A stretch of DNA of 64,000 bases from Populus alba (lineage: Eukaryota; Streptophyta; Magnoliopsida; Malpighiales; Salicaceae): contig NC_133301.1 of assembly GCF_005239225.2 (NCBI RefSeq), positions 14,136,318-14,200,317 on the forward strand. Reading direction: 5' to 3'. The notes below the pieces were generated by a model. The model was not told the DNA's origin. It saw only the letters and a list, made by a program, of their open reading frames with translations, and did not search any database. Positions 11,985 through 24,765 of this stretch are shown here, piece by piece (positions within the stretch are counted from its first letter, which is position 1; each line of letters begins with the position of its first letter). A program made the position numbers and the translations under genes.

Positions 11985-12198
11985 TAAATAACATAATAAA
12001 AACCTTTTTAACAATTTCACATCTATATTTTTTAAGGTTTGGTATAAATTAGTTTGTATATTATCATTCTTGTTCGAATCTAAAAGATATCATATGAAGA
12101 AGAAGATTATGTGAAAATATTTTTTAGAGTGTGAATAATTAATTTTAGCAGTCTATTAAATAAAAGCAAATAAAAACTTTAATTATTTTAGATTAACA

Positions 12199-12352
12199 TG
12201 GGTGTTCGAGTCAGTTTGCGTGCACCTCGACTAATCTCATGGCCCCTAAAATTAATGATTATATAAACCTTCAATGACTTTAAAATTTGTAAGATTCAAA
12301 CTGATAATTTCTAAAAAATAAATTCAAAACCTGATCAATTAAACTATATTTT
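12199..12352 (-). mobile_element. tRNA-derived SINE copy, reverse orientation
   Basis: Read on the minus strand, the element starts with a box-A-like tatagtttaattgatcagg and a box-B-like cagtttgaatcttac. It then has a body ending in a segment whose plus-strand form is gggtgttcgagtcagtttgc. The layout is that of a Pol III-transcribed tRNA-derived SINE. The same order of blocks is seen at 13423-13562 and 45022-45176. Confidence 0.65.
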
Positions 12353-13422
12353 AAATGTTTACAACAACCTTAAACTTTACACATGAGTAGTGGTAACGTG
12401 AAATAAATGGGTTAAAATCATATGTAATTCGAGGTACGATGCTAATGGTTTACAGGGTAAGGGTGACAATGGAGCAATTATTATAATGAGGACGAGATTG
12501 AGACATACTCTATATTTCGAGGACATATATGTAGTTTTCTTGCTCCTTTCCTTTTTCCATTTTTGGTTTGACTTCTTGTGTTGGGTATTTTTAAGGTGAC
12601 GGTGCGAGGTGAGCTTGACACCTGTCCTGATCTGTTATAGAGAACAGTATGAATCATGCGGGTTTGCGGGCTTATCCTGTCGGTGATGTTAGTGTTTTCC
12701 TTTTATTTCTTTTTCCTTTTTCTTTTTTGTTTTTAAATAATGGAAATTAACCCGATGGGCTTTTCAAAATTTGTCATCTTATGATTGATTTCGAAGTTCA
12801 AGAAACCTAAAAAAGAAAAAGATATTGAAACCCAATAAAATGGGAAAAGATTAATTAATTAAAAACCAATTTTTGTGATATGATTGACTCTTGTGTGGAT
12901 TTTGTTAAGTTATCCAATCACCCATGACCTGATATTAATTCTTTTATTTGATAAATAAAATATTCTCAAACCAACTTATTCATAAATTGAAAACGAATGT
13001 TATGTAGGAACAAGTCTTATCTTAAAAATACATTTTCTTAAATAAATAACTTAAAATTATAATAAGAATCACTAAAGTATATGAATTATAGTTGTCCAAC
13101 AACTTGATATCATGATTAATATGGAAAAGATTTAGATAATTGGATTAACTCTTGAGTCATTAAATTAATTTTTTTTATTAAAATAATAGTTTTTTTTTTA
13201 ATATTAAAACAATCGTATTTGAATCAGGTTTGGTTGGATTAATTAAATTACTAAAAATCCAATCAAGTCAATATCTTATTTAATTTAGTTAAGAATTCGA
13301 TTAGAATTAGATTCCATATCTTAATTTTTCTAGATCAACTTCACAATGAATTAAGTTTAATAACTATTATAATTATAAGTAATTTCATGCATGTATTTTT
13401 TATTTATTATTATTGTTAATAT

Positions 13423-13562
13423 AGATGTTCGGGTTAGTTTGTGTTTACCTCTATTAATCCCACGGGTCTTGAAGTTAACAACTATGTAAGAATTTAATTG
13501 TCCTAAAACTTATAAGACTCGAACTAATAATCTTTAAAATATAAATCTTAATCTAATCAGTT
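13423..13562 (-). mobile_element. tRNA-derived SINE copy, reverse orientation
   Basis: The plus strand shows gatgttcgggttagtttgtg, then aatcccacgggtcttgaag, ending in a diverged tRNA-like head (cttaatctaatcag). The simple tail on the left is a tattattattg run. It matches the copy at 12199-12352 block by block. Confidence 0.65.
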
Positions 13563-13569
13563 TTTTTTT

Positions 13570-14160
13570 TCCAGTTTCATCTTTAATATATGAATTTGAT
13601 TGAGAACTGAGAACTTTATAATTTATTTTAATTGTTTTTATTAGGTTATCTCAATCTTATAAACCTTGATCATAGGTTTGTTAGGTTAACTCGAGTTGAC
13701 TCTAGTTATTTTTTTTTTTTTTATTTGATTTTTTTTTAATTTCATCATTGACAATGGTTTAATTCGGAATTATAAATCATGATTTGTTTCATTTTGCTTT
13801 CTATGAGGTTATTCCCATGTCATGACTAAGGTCACAAGTTTGATGGATTAACTAGGGTTGACTCGAGTTGTTTTTTATTTTTTTTTAATTTTATCTTTCA
13901 ACACTGGATTGATTGTGAATTCAACTTCATAATTTATTTAATTTTTTTTTTCTATTGGGTTACCTTGGTTTCATGATTAAGGTCGCGAGTTTGTCAGATT
14001 AATGCATGTAATTTTTTTTTTTTAATTTCAACATTTAACATTAGGTATATTGAAAACTAGGTTTTATAATTTGTTTTTGATTTGCTTTTTATGAAGTTAT
14101 TATAGTTTTATGACCCCACATGTAGATTGAAAGGTTAATCTGGATTGATTTAAATCGATC
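13570..14160 (+). repeat. Array of an approximately 150-bp AT-rich repeat
   Basis: About four degenerate units follow each other. Recurring blocks are a T-run plus aatttcat, then attgattgagaa, then ataatttgtttt, then ggttatct and a block around gggttaactcgagttgac. Anchors near 13574, 13739, 13888 and 14025 give periods of about 137-165 bp. Related units occur near 35285-35450 and 47690-48045, and in reverse orientation at 56330-56745. There is no coding capacity. Confidence 0.6.
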
Positions 14161-14600
14161 TAATATATTGTCATCTTAATATTTATAAAAAAATATATAA
14201 TCTTGAATATTTATTTTAAGTTATACTATGTTTTTTACCAATTATTTGAGTTGCTTTAGGACCCAACAAGTCAATCAAGTTATATCAAATCAATTTTCAT
14301 ATAATTTAAAAAATATTTCTACTAGAAAAGAAGTTAGCAATTACTAGATATTTTTTTTATATTAGTTTTTTTATCCGGCATACATAGTGTAAACTAATAA
14401 TCTAGTTTAACAAATAAACAACGACCTTTCTTAATCATAATGCTCGTAAAAAAATTACTAATTTCTAACTTGTGAGCATCCGAATAATTTTAAATTAGCA
14501 GGTAGGATTAAGTTTTATCCTGCTCTTGCTATCTTAAAAGTTAGGACCTTTTTTTTTTTTTTTTTTGCAGTTTTATATGCAGATTTCTAACCATTTAATT

Positions 14601-14602
<2 letters not shown>

Positions 14603-14632
<30 letters not shown>
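14603..14632 (+). repeat. (AT)n microsatellite
   Basis: An uninterrupted AT run of about 30 bases. Confidence 0.9.
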
Positions 14633-14637
<5 letters not shown>

Positions 14638-15523
14638 AAAAAAAGTTTATCAAACCAATATTAATCATGGTTATTAAAACTAGCTTGCAAGTGAATCCAA
14701 GACCTCATTGACCAGGTATCTGGTCTTAGTAGAGTTTTTTTAAAAAATTATGTGTTTTTCTGGTTTTTTTTTTTTTTTTTTTTTGAGTTTTTAGTTTCTG
14801 TTTGTATTGATAAGTGACTTAGTATGTCAACATATGACCGTTCATGATCTAAATTTTAAATCGAGTTAAGATTAATTTTGATATTAATGGGTAGTGTCAT
14901 GCCAGCACTTACACATTAGATTCCATTAGAACTCTCATGAAGTTAATCATGCTTTAGCAATAGTAGTGCTCACTAGGATTCTGATAGTATTTTATGAGTT
15001 GTTAATTACTCTTTAATTAGAAGTCCTTGAGTTTTGAATAAATTATAATCTAATTCTTCCAGTTTAAGAATCTAAAACTTAGATCCTTGATTTTTATTGA
15101 TTCTTTGTCTTTCTGAAAGTTGATTAATTTTTAAAGGAATGGGACCAATCAGTAATATCTGTCTGATTCAAACAAGAATATTAAATATGCGACCTTATAA
15201 AATTTAATACGCTACATGCATCTGAAATGACATGCATTATCTTAACAAAAGATTGAATCTTTAAGAAACAATAAAAAAATAAGAAATCCAAAAAAAAAAA
15301 AAAAACTAGAATAAAATATGGGTGGTGGGTTAATTAAGAGAAGGGATTTTGTGGCAGATTTGGATGTTCTTGAGATAAATTATTGAAAATAAACTCATTT
15401 GGATAACGATTCAGTTCTCTAATGTCATGTGGTTTGGTTTATAAAATAAAATTGCATGGCGAGACAGAGGTTTATTTTATAAAATAAAATAAAATAAAAC
15501 TGCATGGTGTAGATTTGAGGGTG

Positions 15524-15703
15524 ATGATGGCCTCGTTTGATAGTCAATGGCGGATCAAGAATGGTTACAGAATCAGGGCCTGTTCTGCGACTCTCTTAGC
15601 TGCTACTATTCTCATGGCCCTGCAAAAATACGACGAGGAATTTGCAGAAGGGGCAAAAAGCTGGCTGCCTAACCATGGAAATTTCAATGAGGCTAGATTC
15701 TGA
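15524..15703 (+). CDS. Candidate small protein or gene fragment, 59 aa
   Basis: An ATG-to-TGA frame beginning MMASFDSQWRIKNGYRIRAC, with a hydrophobic middle (SATLLAATILMAL) and an acidic then Gly/Asn-rich end (NHGNFNEARF). Base composition is noticeably less AT-rich than the surrounding repeats, and the codons look protein-like. I do not recognise a family. It could be a small gene, the last exon of something decayed, or a captured fragment. The flanks contain a duplicated taaaataaaa plus tgcatgg motif. Confidence 0.3.
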   Translation: MMASFDSQWRIKNGYRIRACSATLLAATILMALQKYDEEFAEGAKSWLPNHGNFNEARF

Positions 15704-17612
15704 TGAAGTTTGCACAATGTTGACAGTGCATTTAGTACAGTACCCTGCTGTTTTAATTACTAGTTAGATCTTGATGTTCTTGGTTTGGTTTCGAGTCACC
15801 CGTACTTGTACCTTGGCTCATTAATACGAGGGTTTACACCAAGTTTGAAGAACATTTAAAAATTAATTTTTTATTATTATTCTTTTAAGTTTTTTTTTTA
15901 ATATTTATTTGATTGAAGGTCAAATTTTTTTTATTATTATTATTTTCTTTCTATATCCTTTGTTTTTATTTGATTGGATTATCTTAGATTTATTTATTTG
16001 TTATTCTTTATTAAATCAATTTTTTCAAGATAAATTTTATTCTTGAATTAAATAGAATTGAATGATTGAGTATAGACGAATACTCACTTCATTGTGTTTT
16101 GTTCGGTTTGCTTTTCTAGTTTGTTGCGCTAGCGATCCATGCAACTTCTTTCGATGTCGTCGTGTATCTTTTAGTAGTGATGTTTGAATTATCTCAGCAA
16201 ATTTTTTTGATCGTGGGTGTTGTTCATGGTGGAATGACAATGGGCTTCCAACAATCTTTTATTTCTTCTTCTTACATGTATGATATTGATGAAATATTTT
16301 TTTTCATTTAATTATTGCCATATGTTTTTTTATTGTATATATGCTATCACTGCTTTCAATTTAAATCAAATTATTAAATTAACTGATCTTATTGGATTCA
16401 ATTAAGTTAATGATCCGAATATCAAAAAAAAAATTATTTTTATCATCTAAACATCTCTTTTTACATTAAAAAAACATTAAATATACTCACAACATAACGT
16501 CGACAGGGGTTACCAAGACTAATTGGTTTTGGATTCATATTATATATAAGCAACTCAAGACTTTTTTCTAACCAATGTGAGATTCCTTACTCCTTCGTGG
16601 AACTTAACATGATTCATGTCCATGTTTGTAATAAATTTCTTATTCATTTGGGTTATGCCAGTTGGTGGAGGTCTGAGTTAATTTAGGATCTAAGAGCAGC
16701 CTAGGTCATGCGGTGGACTCTTCCCGACACGCCAAGTATTGTAGCTATTTAAGCGCATTTATCAATTTTCAACCTTTGTTTTAACCTTGATTATTTTTAT
16801 AATAGAAGTTTTCAATAACCTCAATTGTTGGTGGTAAAAGATCTTAAATTATTGTGACAAATGTATGACCATTGCTATTTATATAGGCTCGAACCTAAGT
16901 GAATATGTCCACGTAAGGATAAGATGATCAATATGTTTGCCACATGTAATTTTAGACTACTTGAGGATAATGGTCTAAAATAACAAACCATTGCAAAAAA
17001 TACCATAGTTATTGGTTTTGTGAGCTATGTATTATGATGACGATATCTAAACTAATCTCTAAAGAGAAGGTGGTCAAGGGAGGTGCGCTGATGTAATACA
17101 TACATGTTTTATCCATATAGTTAGTTTAGTAAACCTAGTTAGACTAGGAGATATTGTATTTTAGTGTAGTAACTAACCACAAATGTATCAGTCATGTCTA
17201 GAGTTTAGTTGATTTATATAATCTCAGTGAGCCTTTTATATGAGAAAGTTGTCATGTTAGAATCTACGAACAACTCGAGTCCAATTTTGAGAATTTATTT
17301 TGGACTTGTTATAAGAGCCTTAGTTGATGACCCATGTTTTAAAAGAGCACTAGACAATGTGATACGTTTGGGCCTAAATGAAAAATTATATGGAATGTTA
17401 GTTTTATACAGGGCCTTGGATACTTATAAGAGTTTTGCAGGCCATTATGGCTTTGGATCCATATTTTTAGGGACCTAATTTCAATTATTTAGACATGTGT
17501 GTTGTCTAAAGTATTTAAACCTCGAGCCCATAAATTAGCAACTAACTTCTTATGAAAATTTTCGTAAGAAATTGCATTAGCTAGAATATTTAAAATTTCT
17601 TTTAAACACTAT
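15704..17612. other. Gene-free stretch, probably transposon-derived
   Basis: There is no credible coding frame. The part around 16540-16620 (aaccaatgtgagattcctta) resembles sequence common in plant LTRs, but no paired ends were found. A 17209-17478 open frame is AT-rich and has no recognisable domain. Confidence 0.35.
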
Positions 17613-18700
17613 TGTAACCTAATTTTAGGACCCCTATTTTTTTATATTTTGAAAATTAGAAAAATACAAAAATATGTCTTTTAAATAGTTTTAGTTAATT
17701 TTGTTATTTTCTTCATTTCTTCATTTTATTTTTGTGCAAAAGAAATCTTGAAAAACATATTAAAAAAAAATACAAAATTAAAAAAATATAAAAATAACTA
17801 GGATTTGAAATTGAGCCAATAATTGAGCATCAATGCAAAAAGAAAAAAATGAGTTTAGGATTTTTTTTTTTGGCTTAATTGAGGTTTGAGTTGAAGAGAA
17901 AATTAAAAAAAAAAAAAGGCTTAACTTAATTTAATTTGGCTAAGATTGAAAGAAATTTGAAGTTCAAGAATAATTTTGAAATAAATAGCTAAGTTAGAAA
18001 TTAATAAGGGCCTAATTGAAGAAGAAAGTCAAAATCAGAAATTAAAGTGGTCAAAATTGCACATTTTGAGAACCAATGGTGGATTTGCAATAAGTGATTA
18101 AATTTAGAGGTCTAAATTTATCCAATTAAGGATGCAATTGAAAATAAAAAGGGGATTTAGGAAAAATTTGGTTGAAATCACAAGAAATTAAGAAATAAAG
18201 ACTAAATTAAAGAGACCAAATTGGAAAGATTTGATTTAGGGATTAAATTGAGAGAATTGAAGATTTAAAGCCCTAAATGAATTAAATTGGAAAAATTCAA
18301 AAGTCAAGGACAATAGTGAAAAGAGGGAAATATTCCAAGGACCACTTAACTATTTATATAATTTCATTTCAATCCTAGTTATTTCTTTACAATCATTTCA
18401 GTCCAATTAAATATCAATTTAGTCAAATTATTTCCAATTAATCCAGTTTAACCCAATTTAATCCACTGATTTTGTCCAAATTAATTCAATTTTGTCCAAA
18501 ATCCATTTAAATCAAGGTATCAATTTTATGGGATTGCATCTTAATGCCTTGAATCAACTCCTCAACCCCAGAATTCTAGCAAGTCTTCAATCAAATTTCT
18601 AAGAATCATTCAAATTCCAGGCTTTTCTCTCTATAAAGGGAACACATAACAAAGAACACATGGGGGTATTCATCAGCCTACAGAGACAAAGAGTATTGAC
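17613..18700 (+). mobile_element. Probable solo LTR or LTR-retrotransposon relic
   Basis: A left end of the LTR type (tgtaacctaattttagg) follows at 17613. Then come about 1 kb of A-rich sequence with repeated words such as aattgaag and aaattaaag, and a strong TATA motif (ctctataaaggg, about 18630) with a leader-like segment after it. This order (TG start, A-rich U3, TATA) is typical of LTR promoters of large plant gypsy elements. No gag, pol or primer-binding site is visible, and the right end is not defined. Confidence 0.4.
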
Positions 18701-19433
18701 CAACAAAAGGCTATTTAATCCCATAAAAAAAATAATCCATAAACACTTACTGTCCATTTTTCAATAGATCAAAAAAAAAAAAATAAAAATTTCCCAGATT
18801 TTTATCAATCATTTTCATCTCTCAAACAAGGAAAACATAAAAAAAAAAAAAAAAAAAGAAAAAGGCAACCTTTGATTCCAGAGAATCTCCACCAAAAACA
18901 AACCATCATCCAAACCAATAGTCTTCACCACTCTTTACAATCACCATGCTTAACCTGTAAAAAACCAAAGAGAGCCTTTCAACTGAGATCACCACCATCT
19001 CAGACTCCAATCAAGATAAACCTTCACTCCCTTATGGGTTGACCTAAGAATCATTTTCACTCTTAACCTTACCCATTTCTCCTCTATTGTCCATGATAAC
19101 GCCTCTAGTAGTGCTATCGCAGCTCTGCCTTAACCACCGAGTTCTACCTCCACACCCCATAACATCATTAACCCATAAAAAAAAGACTTATGAAGCCTTG
19201 AACCCAACAGTCTCCCTAGGTTAGCCGAACCAAAATGTAGACATCTTTCCCCTCCTCTGGACAAAGTCCTATTAAAACAACCACCCACAAGATCAAAACC
19301 CCATCACAAACCAATATTCCCTCTTTTACACCAGTATTCGTGACCCATCTCATCTCCCCCTCATCAAACCATCTCCCATAACCATAACAATCAAGAAACC
19401 TAAACAAAAATCAAAGCCACTTTTTTTCTTTGC

Positions 19434-19985
19434 TTTAACCCCTTAAGACCACAACATCGCCTGACCAGCACAAAACCAACATTATAGCAATTGATCAAGC
19501 AAACAATGTCTAGCCATCATATATACACAGTCGACACATCTCCTCTAGTTGGCCACCTAAGATCCTTTACTTGTGGAAATAAACTCGAGAGTAGTAGTAG
19601 AAAAAGAAGAGAAGATGATGTCTTATATCACCAAACTTGTTTTTCTTTTTTGTAAGTTCATTTTAATTAACGCATGGGGAAGACACATGCATGCCATGTC
19701 TTGAAAAGTCAATTGAACTTATATTTTTTTTTTATTTTTCTAATTTTAAAAATAAAAAAATAAGGGATAAAAAATTGGGTTACAAGACTTCCACTTCCTT
19801 CTATGTTGTCACCCCTTTAGACCATAGCATCGCCTGACCAAGCACAAAACCAATCACCACAACAGTTGACTGAGCCAACAACATCTAACCACCACACATA
19901 ACCAAAATCTCCTCTAGTTGGCCACCTAAGATCCTTTACTTGTGGTAATAAATAAGGGAGTAGTAGAAGAAGAAAAGATGATGTT
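19434..19985 (+). repeat. Pair of approximately 180-bp direct repeats
   Basis: The segment 19434-19620 and the segment 19811-19985 share long blocks: catcgcctgacca, aagcacaaaaccaa, atctcctctagttggccacc, taagatcctttacttgtgg and agagaagatgatg. They sit about 375 bp apart and are probably part of the LTR-like region to the left. Confidence 0.75.
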
Positions 19986-20669
19986 TTTTTTAAAAAAATA
20001 AATTTAAAAGAAAACACACAGTAAAGATAGCTTTTTGTAAGAAAAGGATATTGTAAGGATATTGTTGTTTTTCTCTTAAGTATAACTAACTTCCTATCTG
20101 AATTTCTGAAGCTATTGCACATTTTAGGATTTTTAATTTTTTTTAATTATTATGTGATGATACACATATTTTACCCCTATCTCAATATCCATCGAGGTGT
20201 GAAAAACAAAATTATATATATTTTTGTTGTTTGTTTTTATGACAAATTAGTCATGTGATTTCATTACGAATGAAAGGAAAAAACTAGCCAATAATTTTCC
20301 AACAAATGATCGAATCTCATGATTATTTTTATTTTAAATGTCCCGATTCTATTCCTTTTTCACATGTATATATGAATTATAGTTTGAGTTGCGATGCGGA
20401 CGTGCAAACAACTAGACAAAGAAACACAATTCTCTTTCTTTCCTTTCTTTTTTTGTTTTTATTTTTTTTAACGCTTTCGACCCCCAAAATATGGGCACGT
20501 AAAACCAAAGCAATCTCTCATGCTTTCAAGGAACTATCTAAATCAATGCACCCACTTGAGATTTGACCTTAAAAAAACACCCCACGTGGTAAGGGCCTCC
20601 CCCCGCAAATAGGCATGGGTAGCTCTGCTCTTTATTAGCCAACGTGGCAGCATGATAGCTTGTTTCCTT

Positions 20670-20825
20670 TTGTATTTTAAAAGTTTTTTTAAAAAATTAT
20701 TTTTATTTTAAATTATATATTTTTTTGATGTAATAATATTAAAAATAAATTTTAAAAAATAAAAATATTATTTTAATATATTTTTAAATAAAAAAACTTT
20801 AAGAAACCATTTTTTATATAGTAGC
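20670..20825 (-). mobile_element. AT-rich MITE-like family copy, reverse orientation
   Basis: The reverse complement shows the family interior (tattttaatattattacatc and long A/T blocks), followed on the plus strand by aataaaaaaactttaagaa. It matches the interior of the element at 3217-3415, but the terminal repeats are not resolved. Confidence 0.4.
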
Positions 20826-23800
20826 ACTATGCTATAAATTTGCCACACCTAATCGCCTAGACGTTTACTTTGAACAAAGAAAGCTACTCCCTTCTGGGCC
20901 TCATAAAAAGAAGGAAAAATTAGATGTACTTACCATATTTATTCAATTTTATGAGAAAAAGAGCAGCCAAAACATCACCAGAATTGAGAGAGACATGGCC
21001 GGTGCTAACTGGCAAAAAGAGTGTAATAACATTAGAATTAATTACTTAATAGTAAATATATCACCACATGGATCACTACTCACCATGTCAGCTCAAAGAA
21101 TAACTCTTGGGGGGTGTCTATTTTAATGGAGGAGGAGTGCCTCACGGCAACTGATACCGACGGCCAAAACCTAGCTGAGCCAGGGTGGCAGAGGGAGGCC
21201 ATCTCATAAATGCCGTTCTGATGGTTGGTTCTTTACATGTAAATTTACTTGTATTTGATGTTATAAAAGTAAGAAATCTACACACCTTTCAAGATCCCTA
21301 GTTTTGCCAGGTGCAGTCGCCGGTAGAAAGTTATGGCTGCCTTTTTGTTTTTCCTTTTATCAGCCAACCCTATATTTTTCACTTTATCTTGCGGTTGTTT
21401 AGCGTTTTGTCAGTGTTAACATGGAGATTATAAAAATAGAAACTTATTTAATTGAAGAAAAAAAATATAGATCGAAAAAAAATATATCTATGTTATGGTT
21501 TTAAAATGAATTTTTAGAATTTTGAAACATAAAATATAAAAAGTTACGTATTCTTTATCTCTACAGTCTCTTTTTATTTATTTATCATAAAACAGTAACT
21601 AAATGCTAAAAGGGTTTTTTTTTTTTTTTTTAATTTTACTTTGCTAGAAGATTATGACTCTATTAGTTTTTCTTTACAATTCTTTTGGGTGGTTATATTG
21701 AGACATTTTTTTTTTTATTTCTTTTCTTGCCATCTGTATCCATTCTTTCTAACTCGACTAAGTAATTATTCTTCAGAATTAATGACATGATTCCAAAGCT
21801 TGATTGGATTCTAAGTTAAAGCTTAATATGGGGACGAAACTAAAACGGTATTAAAACGATATATTATAATAAAAGCATATCTTCTGAGGCTTATATATAT
21901 ATATTCGAAAATTAAGAAAAAAATATAACTCCTAGCTAGAACATTTTTTTTTTTTGGTTTCGAGAAAACCTCATTTCTCCGGAAAGCGCATTTTGTAGGT
22001 CCTAGGTGAACGATTAAAACCCCAGTGTTTCTAATTCTTACAAAAAATTACACGTTCCTGACTCAAACTCGAGATTTATTATGTAAATTTCAAACTTTTT
22101 TATCATCATACTACACCCCTGTCCTACCTATAAAATATTGATAAGCTACAAGTTTAAATATTGATATTTTTTTCAAGAAACAGTGAGGCTACACACTAGG
22201 CATGTTAGAATAGCTGGTTCTTAGATTTTTGTGTACAGAAATAGCCTAGGCATGCTATTATGTGTACGACAGAAAGCACCCTAATATTTTAGAAGAGGGT
22301 CACTCTTCCCAGTCCCAGCAGGAAGTGACTCCTAAGATTTCCATGGACTTGTTGGCTTTTGGACCAATGGCCAACCATGCCATATGCTTGTCATGTCTTC
22401 TATCTATTCTTAATCTGGGAAACTCAATATTTTTTACTGTCATTTGAGCTTGGCTCCATGGAAACTACAAGTAAAAAGAAAAAAAAAAAATTGAAACTCT
22501 CCCTTAAATAAATAACTACATTTTGGATCGAGAATTTAGCTAATCCTATCAAGTGATCAAACTTGTGATAAGGAGGAGGATTTAAAGAGTATAATCTCTC
22601 ATTTCCCTTTTCTTTTCTGGTTGATAATTAATATACTTTGTATTTTATTCTAATTATAAAATCCGACTGAATTTATAACCGGATCTACTTGATTTATAAC
22701 TAGATCAACTCGATAACTTGACACTAGATGAACAAATTCTACCAGTGATCCAAAAATTAAAACGCTATTGAGCAATGAGTATACCTTTACAGATAAACAC
22801 CTATATTTTATATCTTTTAACTATGTAGAGAATTCACTCCTCTTTAAGCAACACAAACTCTCATGACGATTGATTACAACAGACATGGAAAGGGACAGAA
22901 GCTAAAGAGCCATTGCTTGGTACATTGTATATCATGTTGGCAAAGTGGACAAATAAGAGATCCTAATAATGCTCTGCTTTACCCATCTTCTCTGGGGTCC
23001 TTTGTATTCGACGGCTTTTATCGAGCCTGTCATTTGCCATATTTCTGCAGCTGCTTTAAAACTTCAGCCATGTTAGCTAACTGTAATTGTAAAGTAAGAA
23101 TTTTACATGTTTATCTTGCCTATTTCCTAGATAGTTCTTTTTTTCAACTACTATGATTTAATGATATTGAACGAAATAGTATATATCAAATACATACAAA
23201 TATATCAATTAGTTATCAACTACGTGCATTGGCTCTAAAGAGAAACTGAAGGGTTGGTAAGGAGATTGAAAGCTAATTTAATTACTTTTCAAACCTGAAA
23301 TTTCTTTTGGTAAAAACGATACTCGTATGGTGAAGTTGTACGAAATTTAGATTGAATTGGATCTCATATTCACTGCAGGATAAGTTCCCTATATAAAAAT
23401 AGAGATATAAAAAATGGATTTAAAACTTCTCAAAATCCTAGCAAAACCTCATAAATACAAAAGATTAAAAAAAAATAAGGAAACGAGGAGAAAATGGAGG
23501 AGAGAAAGAGGGAAAAGGTGAAAGGAAAGGAAAATATCAATAAAAAACTTCAATGAAAATGGTCAAGCAGCTAACATAAAGATTTCTTTAAGTTTTGAAA
23601 GGGTAATAAGTTGGTGAAAGAAAAAACTTAAAAAAAAAAAAAATGAGAGAGAGTAGTTGTTCTAGATATATTTTCTAATCCAAAAGTAAGTCCTTGTGGT
23701 ATGCTTGAGGAGTTTTTAAGTTTTCTAATGATTTTCATATAAAAATATTATTATTTAAAGCTGTTATTTTTTAATATATAGTATTGTTTTAGTTTTTGTT

Positions 23801-24139
23801 TAACTTAAGTGATGCATGTTTAAACAAGGATGTTTTTCCTAGTTGTGCTAGGTTTGTTCATGACCTAAATGAGTTAAAACCAATTTTGAATCCACATCAC
23901 ATGAAATTTAGTCTTTTTAAAGTTGGTAGTTTTTGGATTGGTCATCTTATGTATATTTTTTATGTTTTGATGTTATTTGTTAGTTTTTTAGATTCAAACA
24001 TGTTTGTGTATGGTAACGTGACATGCTGAGATAAAAAAAAAAAAAACCATGTTTTAGAAGCCAAAAATGCTTATTTCTAGGGCTTGGTGGCGTTGCGCAG
24101 TAACAAATTTTTTGTTGGGTTTATGAGCATGTTCTTCAT

Positions 24140-24765
24140 GTTCTTGTAAAGAACATTGTCTTGCATAAACCCTTCGGGCATCTTAATTAGTCAATAATCT
24201 AGAGTTTATTTGCATCAATAACAAATATTTGATTAAATTTAATCATAGGGTTTTGATTTTGAATCAAAATTTATTTTGAGAAAATCGTGTTTATTATTTG
24301 ATAATTGAAGTGAATGGATGCTATATTATTGATTATTGCATGATATCCAACATCTATGTTCTTTTTGTTTGATCGTATCTAATCTGATTTAGGCTTCACG
24401 TTGCTGGGTTGGATAAAGGCATGATGTCCTTCGTGTTCTTAGAAAAAACATTGTCTAAGAAAGAATATTGTTTTAGATCTTTGATTTAGACTAATTTTGG
24501 TCCATCTATTTGCACACAACCCTTATTTATGTTTGAATAGTAAATAATCTAGGACTTATTTACATCAATAACAAGTTTTTGATGGATTTTAATCCTGGAG
24601 TTTTGGTGTGAATCAAAACTCATTTTGATAAAATCGTGATGTTTAAGTATATTCGAAGTTAATAGATGCTAGATTATTGATCCTTGCATGATTTCTAACA
24701 TGTATTTGCCTTTGTTTTGACTGTATCTGGTTTGATTTGGATTTCACGTTGTTGGGTTGGGTTTT
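24140..24765 (+). repeat. Diverged tandem duplication, unit about 330 bp
   Basis: The blocks acattgtct, ttatttgcatcaataacaa, ttttaatc, gaatcaaaa, gattattg, gcatgat and cttcacgttgctgggttgg occur in the same order at about 24150-24412 and again at about 24450-24760. The copies differ at many bases and by small indels. Probable transposon-derived sequence; no coding frame spans it. Confidence 0.65.

Larger units (their letters stand above)
11340..15520. other. Gene-poor AT-rich region upstream of the MBD gene
   Basis: This holds TA microsatellites, two SINE copies and an approximately 150-bp repeat array (listed separately). No protein-coding gene is visible. The MBD promoter should lie in the first few hundred bases, but no definite motif is claimed. 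Confidence 0.5.
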
